In this document: in pieces, positions 32,183 through 39,642 of the stretch | How the letters are laid out: every line of letters starts with the position of its first letter | How positions within the stretch are numbered: the first letter of the stretch is position 1 | Assembly: GCA_024229395.1 (NCBI GenBank) | Contig: JAAESM010000037.1 | Span: 1 to 64,000, forward strand | Direction of reading: 5' to 3' | Source: Planctomycetota bacterium | Lineage (GTDB): Bacteria > Planctomycetota > UBA1135 | DNA: 64,000 nt | Notes under the pieces: model-generated | The model's database searches: none | The model's input: the letters and a program-made list of their open reading frames with translations, nothing else | What the model was told of the DNA's origin: nothing | Translations under genes and position numbers: made by a program

Positions 32183-34356
32183 AACGGAATCACTTGATGA
32201 AGACCATTCGCCAAGCGTTACGAACACCGCTGATTGTTCTTGGCATCGCTGCCTCCCCCCTCTCTTCGGGAGCGTTGTTCGCGCAGCAGGTCGATATCTA
32301 TGAACGCCCATTCCAGATCGAGCCAAGCCACGACTTTGATGTACAACATTACAAAGTGACCCTGGCATTCGACCTTGAGGCCAAGACTTTCCAAGGCGAA
32401 AACCAAATCACCGTGCTTGCCTTGCGCGATGGTTGGAAGAAGTGCCAGCTGCATGCCTTGGACCTGAAAGTAAGTTCGGTGTTGGATTCCGACGGCAACG
32501 TGTTGACCTTTCGCCAGGCTGATGGTTTGCTTGATATCGAATTGGCCAAAGCCTATGACTTCGGCGACAAGGTGGAGTTCACGGTGGCCTATCAAGGCAG
32601 TGATCCACCGCGCGGCCTGTACTTCGATGAGGAAGCCGCCGACCACCCACAGATGGTCTCGACGGACTCCTTCCCGAACAATGCGCGGCGCTGGATTCCC
32701 TGCTACGACTACCCGCATGACAAGGTCACTCAGGAAATGATCGTCACGGCTCCGATCGGCAACAAGATTCTGTCGAATGGCCGACTGGTGTCTTCAAGGG
32801 ACAACGAAGGTGCTGGCATCACCACATGGCATTGGCTGCAAGAAGAATCCCACGCGACCTACCTCTTCATGCTCGCAATCGGTCCCTTCACGGTCATCGA
32901 AGATGCCTATGGCGAGATCCCGGTCAACTACTGGGTCTACCCAGATGCGGCCGAAGACGCGCAATGGATCTTCAAGAAGACTCCCGATATGCTCGACTTC
33001 TACAGCGAGCTCTTCGACTTCCCCTATCCATGGGCGAAGTATGACCAAGTAACGACTCCACACGTCGGCGGCGGCGCGGAGGCTACATCGGCAACGGTGC
33101 TTGGCCAGAATGTGATTCACGATTTGCGCGCCGAGCAGGATTTTTCATGGGAGTGGATCATTGCCCATGAAGTGGCGCATCATTGGTGGGGTGATGTGAT
33201 CACGCTGCGCGAATGGTCCCACACTTGGTTGCATGAGAGTTTCGCTACCTACTCCGATTACCTCTACACCGATCATGAACGCGGCTCTGAGGAAGGGGCT
33301 TGGGATCTGAAGGGCAAGAAAGAGGCTTATCTTCAAGAGGCGCTCAATCGCTATGCGCGGCCGATCGTCTTCCATCGCTACGAACAGCCCGTCGACAACT
33401 TTGACAGCCACACCTATCCCAAGGGTGCGGCGGTCCTGCATATGCTGCGCTTCGTCTTAGGCGACGACGCATTCTTCGCCGCCCTTTCTCAGTTCTTGAA
33501 TACCCACGCCTTCCAGGTGGTCGATACTCATGACTTCATGAACACCGTGAAGGATGCCACGGGCCAGAACCTGGATTGGTTCTTTGAGCAGTTCCTCTTC
33601 AAACCAGGCCACCCGGTCTTTGATGTGAGCAGCAGTTGGGATCCCGATCAAGGAAGCCTGCACCTGCGCATTGCGCAAGTTCAGGACACGTCAACCGGCG
33701 TGCCGATCTATCGGATTCCAGTCGACATTGCGCTGGTCACAAAAGACGGCAAGCAGGTCGAAAGGATTTGGCTCGACCAACAGGAACATGATTTCCATTA
33801 CCAGCTTCAGGAACGCCCGCTTTTGGTGCGCTTTGATGAAGGCAACCATCTACTCAAGCAGTGGTCCTACAAGAAGGAGCTTGCAGAACTCCTCTACCAA
33901 GCGCAATACGACGACGTCATCGGGCGCGCCTGGGCGATGCGGGAGTTGGCAAGCCAGCGCGGTAATGCAAAGGTCGTTTCCTTCCTGATCGAAAGAAGTC
34001 TCCATGACTCCTTTTGGGCAGTGCGACGCGCAGCCGTTGAAGCCCTGCATTCCTTGGACCCCGACCATCAAGATGAGCATTTCATCGCGCTTTTGGCCGA
34101 CGCAAACTCCAAGGTTCGTGTCGCTGCCCTAGGCGCGCTCGCAAGTTCCAAAGACAGCAAGCACCTTGCTCTCTTCCGCTCCCGCTTTGAACAAGATGAT
34201 AGTTATCTAGCTCAAGCGGAAGCCTTACGAGGTATCGGCAAGGTCGGAAGTCAGGATGACCTGGACTTTCTCAAAGCTGCCGCTGCCATGCCATCGCCTC
34301 ACGGAGTTTTGCAACAAGCTGCCAATCAAGCGATACGCGAGATTGGCACTCGTTGA
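32179..34356 (+). CDS. Exported M1 family aminopeptidase with C-terminal HEAT repeats
   Basis: The 725-residue protein has a signal peptide (TPLIVLGIAASPLSSGALFA after a basic start). The zinc motif HEVAHHWWGD (about residue 331) and LHESFATY (about 351) are those of gluzincin aminopeptidases; the exopeptidase loop, usually GAMEN, reads GGGAEATSA, so specificity may differ. Residues about 560-725 are HEAT-like helical pairs (RRAAVEALHSLD, VRVAALGALASS). It starts in the ATGA overlap with the M24B gene. Together they would digest peptides, including proline-containing ones, outside the cytoplasm. Confidence 0.9.
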   Translation: MKRNHLMKTIRQALRTPLIVLGIAASPLSSGALFAQQVDIYERPFQIEPSHDFDVQHYKVTLAFDLEAKTFQGENQITVLALRDGWKKCQLHALDLKVSSVLDSDGNVLTFRQADGLLDIELAKAYDFGDKVEFTVAYQGSDPPRGLYFDEEAADHPQMVSTDSFPNNARRWIPCYDYPHDKVTQEMIVTAPIGNKILSNGRLVSSRDNEGAGITTWHWLQEESHATYLFMLAIGPFTVIEDAYGEIPVNYWVYPDAAEDAQWIFKKTPDMLDFYSELFDFPYPWAKYDQVTTPHVGGGAEATSATVLGQNVIHDLRAEQDFSWEWIIAHEVAHHWWGDVITLREWSHTWLHESFATYSDYLYTDHERGSEEGAWDLKGKKEAYLQEALNRYARPIVFHRYEQPVDNFDSHTYPKGAAVLHMLRFVLGDDAFFAALSQFLNTHAFQVVDTHDFMNTVKDATGQNLDWFFEQFLFKPGHPVFDVSSSWDPDQGSLHLRIAQVQDTSTGVPIYRIPVDIALVTKDGKQVERIWLDQQEHDFHYQLQERPLLVRFDEGNHLLKQWSYKKELAELLYQAQYDDVIGRAWAMRELASQRGNAKVVSFLIERSLHDSFWAVRRAAVEALHSLDPDHQDEHFIALLADANSKVRVAALGALASSKDSKHLALFRSRFEQDDSYLAQAEALRGIGKVGSQDDLDFLKAAAAMPSPHGVLQQAANQAIREIGTR

Positions 34357-34381
34357 CGAGAAGGCATGGCCGAAAACCTGG

Positions 34382-34903
34382 CTACAGAATGATTCTGAGC
34401 GCCATGGCAGCGGAACTGTATTCCGGCAGCTGACCTGGCTGGTTGGCAATCGCGGCAAAGTAGTACGTGCGACCAACAAGTCCTGCTGGAATGCCCGCCG
34501 GTATCGTCATGCTTGCGCTTGCATGGCCCGCTGCATCAAGGGTGCCGTGCATGCCACTAGTGCCCGGCACTGGATAGTTCCCGAAGAAGGTATCCAACAC
34601 CAAACTGTCTCGAGTCAGTGGAATGGCTACGCCGTAAGTCACAGGCCCCATGCCAGTTTGCGAGATCAAAATCTTGTACTGATCAAGCCCAGCAGCAGGG
34701 AAAGTCAGATCGTAATTAATGGTGCCGCCGGCCGATGCTGAAACCGCACCTGTGCTTGGGATCAGGTAAGGGTTGAAGGCGTAGGTGTAGACCGAACCAA
34801 TCGAGGCTTGGCCGCCGCACTTGCGCGGGACTAGCAATGGGCAGGCGCCAGCGGGGGTGTTATAGGCTCGGCCTGAGATGGAATTATGAAGTTTCGATGT
34901 CAC
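34382..34903 (-). CDS. Secreted-protein C-terminal module lacking a signal peptide, possibly truncated
   Basis: The 173-residue ORF reads as the end of an exported planctomycete protein: VSASAGGTINYDLTFPAAG, ILISQTGMGPVTYG, HGTLDAAGHASASMTIPAG and YYFAAIANQPGQLPEY. It has no signal peptide and its frame is closed by a TAG shortly upstream, so the 5' part is either lost or the start has decayed. This beta-sandwich C-terminal type differs from the shared domain elsewhere. Function unknown. Confidence 0.55.
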   Translation of the reverse strand: MTSKLHNSISGRAYNTPAGACPLLVPRKCGGQASIGSVYTYAFNPYLIPSTGAVSASAGGTINYDLTFPAAGLDQYKILISQTGMGPVTYGVAIPLTRDSLVLDTFFGNYPVPGTSGMHGTLDAAGHASASMTIPAGIPAGLVGRTYYFAAIANQPGQLPEYSSAAMALRIIL

Positions 34904-34958
34904 TATTGTCGCACATTCCAGACCTCGAAACCCCTAACCCACTTATGAATAAACACTT

Positions 34959-34991
34959 AGGGATGTCGCAACCGATTAATGCGACATCCCT
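34959..34991. repeat. Perfect 12-bp inverted repeat
   Basis: AGGGATGTCGCA / TGCGACATCCCT with a 9-base loop lies between two minus-strand genes. The following bases on the minus strand are only moderately T-rich (TAAGTGTTTATT), so it may be a weak terminator for the gene at 35046. Confidence 0.5.
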
Positions 34992-35045
34992 GAATTCAAA
35001 CCTTTGAATGCAGGTGCCACATGGGAAACCTCTCGGGAAATCAGT

Positions 35046-36635
35046 CTAAAGCACCTGCCGATTGGATGCCAGACAAGCCTGGATATCCACTGCCTGGATG
35101 GAGGTCCAGCAATGTTGTGACCGTGCGTTGAAGCTCAGGGAAACCATTCCGCTCGGATCCGCTTGGACCACGGCACCGATGGTCGGATTGAGCACACCCA
35201 AGATTAAGCCATTGCAACAGCCGCCGATGTTCCGGAAGATGCCATGGCTTCCATAGATGATGGCGACATTCCCTCCTGGAGTGGCATTGGAGACTGTCAA
35301 CTGAACCGGACCTGGGCAGGTACCGAACTTGGCTAGATTTGGATAGGTGTTGCGGTCGTTGACAAAGACGTCGTAGGCGAAGTTGGTGTCTCCCAAAACC
35401 AAATGGGCCGAAAAGTCATCGAAGGCAACAACGCTGCCGTCTGAAGAAATCGCAGCGTGGAAACTTTGAAAACTGCCCTGAGTGGTAGCCTTGGAGTAGG
35501 CCATGTTCGTCGTCAATCCAAGAAGCCTGTCGTGAAGGAAAACGTCCGAAGAAGAATTTAAGTCTTCTGTGATGAGGTCGGTGGCATAGCTGTCGAAAGC
35601 TACGAACAGGCCATCGTCGGAGATAGTGCCACGCCCACTCCAGCCACCTCCAGCCACTCCCTGACTATTCACACTCACACGCGTGGTCATCGACGTCGCT
35701 CGGTCGTGGGTGTAAACATCCGCCATGCCGTTGCGATCGCCGGGCACAAGCGTCGTGGAGTCATTGGTGAAGACCACGATGGTGCCATCAGCTGAAAGCC
35801 CTGGATCCCCAGAATATCCGTCAGCTTGCGCGCCACCGGACTTTAGACTTACGCGATTGGTTTGGCCGGTTGCAGGCTCATGGACGAAAATATCATAATT
35901 ACCATTGGTGTCGTTCGCCACGAGGTTGGAGGCGTCACTGGCAAAGCCGATGGTGGTTCCGTCAGCGGAGATGACGGGTTGCCCCGAACTGTGGTTTGCT
36001 TCTGTACCAGAGGAATCGACACTGACTCGTGAGGTGTTGCCGGTCTGTCGGTCATGCAGGAAAACATCATTGATTCCATTGGTGTCGCCAGAAACTAAAT
36101 TGGAGGAGTTGCTCGCGAAAACGACATAACGGCCATCACCGGATATCGCACATTCCGAAGAGGAACTATTTCCTTGGGCGCCACTGGATGAAACACTCAC
36201 ACGGGTAGTGATCCCGCTCAATCGATCATGTGCGAAAATATCGGCTAGGCCATTGGTGTCATTCGCCACTAGGTTTGAGGCATAACTGTGGAAGACAATG
36301 ATTTGGCCATCTGCTGACATATCTGGTTTGCGTGAATCACCGTTTGCTTCTGCACCGGTGGAATCGAGGCTGACGCGAACCGGTGTGCCAGTATTTCGAT
36401 TCACGAAGAATACGTCGGTGTAGCCATTCGTGTCTCCACTGATGAGGTTGGACGCATCGCTCTCAAAAACAACAAGTTGTCCATTGGCAGACAGAGCAGG
36501 GAAAGTGCTGCTCCCATTTCCGCTGTGACCAGAGGATCTTTCACTCACACGGTCTACGCCTTGAGCGGAAAGGTGACCTTCAAGACCCCCAAGCACAGCA
36601 AGGAGATAGAGAGATGCCGACAAGAAGTTATTCAT
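35046..36635 (-). CDS. Secreted PD40/TolB-like beta-propeller protein
   Basis: The 529-residue protein has a signal peptide (MNNFLSASLYLLAVLGGLEG). It then carries about eight tandem repeats of 45-55 residues of the form TRVSV-SSG-QA...S--P-IS-DG--VAF-S-ASNLV--DTNG--DIF-HD, matching PD40/TolB-type propeller blades. The last 100 residues hold a divergent version of the shared C-terminal domain (LTVSNATPGGNVAIIYG) with cysteine-rich inserts. It likely works outside the cell as a scaffold. ATG 36635 is chosen for the signal peptide. Confidence 0.85.
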   Translation of the reverse strand: MNNFLSASLYLLAVLGGLEGHLSAQGVDRVSERSSGHSGNGSSTFPALSANGQLVVFESDASNLISGDTNGYTDVFFVNRNTGTPVRVSLDSTGAEANGDSRKPDMSADGQIIVFHSYASNLVANDTNGLADIFAHDRLSGITTRVSVSSSGAQGNSSSSECAISGDGRYVVFASNSSNLVSGDTNGINDVFLHDRQTGNTSRVSVDSSGTEANHSSGQPVISADGTTIGFASDASNLVANDTNGNYDIFVHEPATGQTNRVSLKSGGAQADGYSGDPGLSADGTIVVFTNDSTTLVPGDRNGMADVYTHDRATSMTTRVSVNSQGVAGGGWSGRGTISDDGLFVAFDSYATDLITEDLNSSSDVFLHDRLLGLTTNMAYSKATTQGSFQSFHAAISSDGSVVAFDDFSAHLVLGDTNFAYDVFVNDRNTYPNLAKFGTCPGPVQLTVSNATPGGNVAIIYGSHGIFRNIGGCCNGLILGVLNPTIGAVVQADPSGMVSLSFNARSQHCWTSIQAVDIQACLASNRQVL

Positions 36636-36643
36636 GAACTTCC

Positions 36644-36649
36644 ACTCTA
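36644..36649 (-). promoter_or_regulatory. Extended TAnnnT box (TGT-TAGAGT) 8 bases before the start at 36635
   Basis: TAGAGT preceded by TG at the extended -10 position; the intervening GGAAG could also serve as a weak ribosome site. Confidence 0.45.
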
Positions 36650-36735
36650 ACAAAAAAAGTGGAAATGGTGTAAAGCCAAGACTTGCCTAATCCAGCTTGC
36701 CGGGGCCATTCGTAGAATGCGTGCTAGGTTACCGA

Positions 36736-36898
36736 ATGTCGTATTTCCCTCAAATAGCTCTCTTCCTTGCACTCACGACTTCATCTGCTACGGCGCAGAA
36801 CTTGGTCGTCAACGGCGATGCTGAAGCCATCCAAGGTGGCAACGGCACGACGATTATTCCACCACCTGGCTGGGTTGTGACGGGTGGATTTACAACCG
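36736..36898 (+). pseudogene. 5' fragment of a secreted-protein gene, cut by a transposase remnant
   Basis: From ATG 36736 the product starts with a good signal peptide (MSYFPQIALFLALTTSSATA), then QNLVVNGDAEA and PPPGWVVTGGFTTV, a normal opening for planctomycete exoproteins of the N-G-D/F-E type. The next codons, RRFPICSF, are antisense to transposase sequence, and the frame stops at 36969. The remainder of the gene is not found in the window. Confidence 0.7.
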
Positions 36899-37034
36899 TT
36901 CGACGTTTCCCCATCTGTTCCTTCATGACCCTGTTTTCTTCGAGAAGATACTCGATGACCTCCCGCTGATGTCGGGTTACCCAACCAGAGACGCTTAGAA
37001 TCAAGACTTGAAGAGGGAAAAGCTCGGCCCGCAT
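36899..37034 (-). mobile_element. Remnant of an IS transposase/integrase N-terminus
   Basis: On the minus strand, MRAELFPLQVLILSVSGWVT followed by RHQREVIEYLLEENRVMKEQ and MGKRR matches the N-terminus of integrase-core transposases frequent in planctomycetes and myxobacteria (W-NRHQQEVIEYL-EENRVL-EQLG-KR). The frame then runs into antisense of the secreted gene, so only about 45 residues remain. No terminal inverted repeats or target duplication are recognisable. The 150 bases up to 37184 hold no other ORF. The initiator tRNA lies next to it. Confidence 0.65.
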
Positions 37035-37132
37035 GAGCCATTATCGGCAGATGCAAGATGCTTCAATCGCATTACTTACACGTCGGCCAAATATTGGCAC
37101 CATACGTGACTCCTTCCGAGGGCAACATCTTG

Positions 37133-37174
37133 ATAAAAGAAAAGACCTAGAAACCGTGATGGTTACTAGGTCTT
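37133..37174 (-). terminator. Intrinsic terminator of the initiator tRNA gene
   Basis: On the minus strand, AAGACCTAG(T)AACC, loop, GGTT(T)CTAGGTCTT is followed by TTCTTTT. It lies 10 bases beyond the tRNA 3' end. Confidence 0.8.
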
Positions 37175-37184
37175 CTCCGTGATG

Positions 37185-37260
37185 TGGTAGCGGGGGTAGG
37201 ATTCGAACCTACGACCTCCGGGTTATGAGCCCGACGAGCTGCCAGCTGCTCCACCCCGCG
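37185..37260 (-). tRNA. Initiator tRNA-Met (CAU)
   Basis: The 76-nt minus-strand sequence from CGCGGGGTGGAGC to CCCCGCTACCA folds into a full cloverleaf with an encoded CCA. The anticodon loop is CTCATAA on a stem with the three G:C pairs (GGG/CCC) that mark initiators, and position 1 is unpaired with 72. The mismatch is C1-U72 rather than the usual C1-A72. It is preceded by a TTGACT-N16-TAAACT promoter and followed by its own terminator, so it is a single-gene unit. Confidence 0.96.
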
Positions 37261-37273
37261 ATTCAGGCCGAAA

Positions 37274-37301
37274 AGTTTAACTCTGCCGCGGAAGGAGTCA
37301 A
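37274..37301 (-). promoter_or_regulatory. Promoter of the initiator tRNA (TTGACT-N16-TAAACT)
   Basis: On the minus strand TTGACT (37296-37301), a 16-base spacer and TAAACT (37274-37279) lie 13 bases upstream of the mature tRNA. It is the closest match to a canonical housekeeping promoter in the window. Confidence 0.7.
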
Positions 37302-37362
37302 GCTTCGTAAGCAGCAAATCCAAACAGGGCTCGGACAGGCCGGAAAGCCGATATCAGTCTCC

Positions 37363-39612
37363 TTAGAGCTGGGTGGAGCCAACCACCATCTTCGACGTTT
37401 CCTGGTCGCCGTCGCCAGCTGGTGGCACTTGGTCAGCATTGTCGGTCACAGGAGTCTCAGGCACCGGAGTTTCCTCTACTGGAGCTGGCTCTGGGTCTGG
37501 ATAGGATTTCTTAACCTGGGTGTAATAGGTAAAGAACTCGAACTCAGCAATCACTGTGGCTTCCGATTCCGGGCCAGCAGCTTCCAGCAGCACCTCAACC
37601 TTGGCTTTGTATTTCTCGAACAAGGGGCGCCCTTCTTCGATTAGCTGCAAAGCTGCAGCACTATGCAGGGTGCGTAAACCAAGTTGCCATTTGTCATGCT
37701 CCGGGAAGTCCAGATGATCCACCAACAAATGCATCACAGTGATGGCCTCGGCGACCTCGCCACGATCCAGTTGCACACGAACCAGATAATGCGGCCATTC
37801 TAGGGAAGTCGGCTCTGCTTCCATGCGCTCGCGCAGGCGCACAGCAGCATCCGCGGCGTAGGCACTGTTGCCATTCTGCGAACCGCTCTCGATGAGGTAC
37901 TGAGAGACCGCGCGCGCATAACGCACATCCATCTGGGTCTTCTGCTCCGGAGTCAGTCCTTCGGTCTGGAAGTTGAAGACTACGCGGAAGGCCATCTCCC
38001 GCTGGCCGCTGGCTTCGAAATGATCCAGCACACGATTGCAGGTGGCGAAATCGTTGGCAATCTGTGCAATCAAAGCACTGCCGTAGGGATCGATCAACGC
38101 AGTCGCTGGCTGGAAGGCCAACAAGGCTTCGAGGACCTCGGGGCTGGACTTGCTACCCAACAGGATCAGCATACGCTTTTGCAGGAACTCCTCTTCCTCT
38201 ACGGGCAAACGCGAAGCCAACAGTCGTTCCCAACCACTCATGTTCAACAGCCCAAGGCTCTCGATCGCCTGACGACGCATCTGAGTCTCAGGGTCGGCGA
38301 GCAACTGCGGCAACAACTTCTGCAAGGTCTCAGTATTCGCAATCCGTTTCGAGATCGTGGTCATGGCCACTAAGGACTCTTCACGATCTAAAGATGCTGC
38401 ATCAAGATTGACGACGATCGCCCCTAGTACCGGCAAGAAGGACTCCCCCGCCAAGGTGCCGATGGCGCTGTGGATCTGGGTGCGCACGTCTTGGTTGGTT
38501 TCGACTTCAAGCGCTAACTCCAAGCGGTGAAGCACGTCTTCGTCGACGTTGCTACCGCTATCCAGGTACAAGAAACTCAAACTGGCCCACAGCGCAGTGC
38601 GGACCTTCACACTGCCAGCTGGGCCTTCATAATCAGCCGGATAAACCCCATTCAGGGCATCGAGCACGCCTTTTTGTGCCACTCCGCTGGGTTGAATCTG
38701 CTTCAGCAAGCGTGCCGCGGGCTGCTTTTCACTAGCATGGCCGAACTTCAAGGCGCGCAGGATTGGACTCAGGGCTTCTTGGCCACTCAACAAGCGCGGC
38801 ACCAACTCCAGCAGGGCTTTGCGTTGCTCTAACAGGTTTTCCGACGCCAACGCATCTTGGAAAGCGGTGGAGATTTCCTGTTGGGTAGCCTCTGGAGAAG
38901 CATCGAAATCGTAGACCTTCAAGGCTGCAAGAGCCAAGGTGCGAATCTCGGGCAACTCATGACGCAAGCCCCGCAAAATGTTGACATGATCGGTGCTGTT
39001 ATTGAGCTGGGTGCGCCAAGTACTCAACTCCCGCTCATTGCTGGCTGCAAGCGCGCGCTCCAACCAAATCTCGCGGCCGAGATCCTTGGAGTTACTCCAC
39101 CAGATCTCAAACTCAGCCAGGTTCGCGAAGGACTTGCCGGTCAACTTCCACAAGGCATGGCGGGCGTCGGCAGCGAAATTGGTGCGATCCAAGAACTGCG
39201 ACACGCCTTCGATCAAGGCGATGTCGGAAGACTTCAACGCGCTGGAGCTTCGTAGGGCGCCGCGGACCAAATCCCTGTTGGCGGGCAGTGGCTGCAGCAA
39301 GCTCTCGATCAGGCGAGTCTCCAACAGCTCCCAGTCTTGATCCAGCTTGCGGTAGATCGGCATCAGGTCCACATTCAACAGACCTGCGCCATCGGCTTCT
39401 AATAGGAAAGGCAGTTGTTGATCTGCTGGCAAGGTCTGCAAGCGGCGCAGCACCATTTCGATGGCGGCATTACGAGCCGTTGCTTCTTGATTCGAATCCT
39501 GTGAGAGACTCCAAGCCTCTATCACGGCGGGTTCGGCGGCCAGAGCTTCGGGCAAATCGGGCCCACCGGCCTGAAGGCACAATAGTGGGAAGCTCAGCAG
39601 CAGGGCAAACAC
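37363..39612 (-). CDS. Exported HEAT-repeat protein of unknown function
   Basis: The 749-residue product begins at GTG with a signal peptide (MFALLLSFPLLCLQAGG). Most of it is helical pairs of the HEAT/ARM type (residues about 130-560: VLRRLQTLP, RTLALAALKVYD, RRQAIESLGLLN), followed by TPR-like helices and an acidic, proline-rich tail (PDPEPAPVEETPVPETP). It looks like a periplasmic scaffold. It is last in the pssA-aroDEK operon, but a TAGACT box 6 bases before the GTG suggests it also has its own leaderless promoter. Confidence 0.75.
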   Translation of the reverse strand: MFALLLSFPLLCLQAGGPDLPEALAAEPAVIEAWSLSQDSNQEATARNAAIEMVLRRLQTLPADQQLPFLLEADGAGLLNVDLMPIYRKLDQDWELLETRLIESLLQPLPANRDLVRGALRSSSALKSSDIALIEGVSQFLDRTNFAADARHALWKLTGKSFANLAEFEIWWSNSKDLGREIWLERALAASNERELSTWRTQLNNSTDHVNILRGLRHELPEIRTLALAALKVYDFDASPEATQQEISTAFQDALASENLLEQRKALLELVPRLLSGQEALSPILRALKFGHASEKQPAARLLKQIQPSGVAQKGVLDALNGVYPADYEGPAGSVKVRTALWASLSFLYLDSGSNVDEDVLHRLELALEVETNQDVRTQIHSAIGTLAGESFLPVLGAIVVNLDAASLDREESLVAMTTISKRIANTETLQKLLPQLLADPETQMRRQAIESLGLLNMSGWERLLASRLPVEEEEFLQKRMLILLGSKSSPEVLEALLAFQPATALIDPYGSALIAQIANDFATCNRVLDHFEASGQREMAFRVVFNFQTEGLTPEQKTQMDVRYARAVSQYLIESGSQNGNSAYAADAAVRLRERMEAEPTSLEWPHYLVRVQLDRGEVAEAITVMHLLVDHLDFPEHDKWQLGLRTLHSAAALQLIEEGRPLFEKYKAKVEVLLEAAGPESEATVIAEFEFFTYYTQVKKSYPDPEPAPVEETPVPETPVTDNADQVPPAGDGDQETSKMVVGSTQL

Positions 39613-39618
39613 GTTCTT

Positions 39619-39624
39619 AGTCTA
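39619..39624 (-). promoter_or_regulatory. Extended TAnnnT box (TGT-TAGACT) 6 bases before GTG 39612
   Basis: TAGACT, then AAGAAC, then GTG on the minus strand, with TG one base upstream of the box. It sits in the 30-base gap after the aro fusion gene. Confidence 0.5.
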
Positions 39625-39642
39625 ACAATTGAATCTGTAGTT

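Noticed and set aside
35046-36635. Tandem repeats in the propeller gene considered as a CRISPR or DNA-level repeat
   Set aside because: The repeats are of about 150 bases, degenerate at DNA level and in frame; they are beta-propeller blades.
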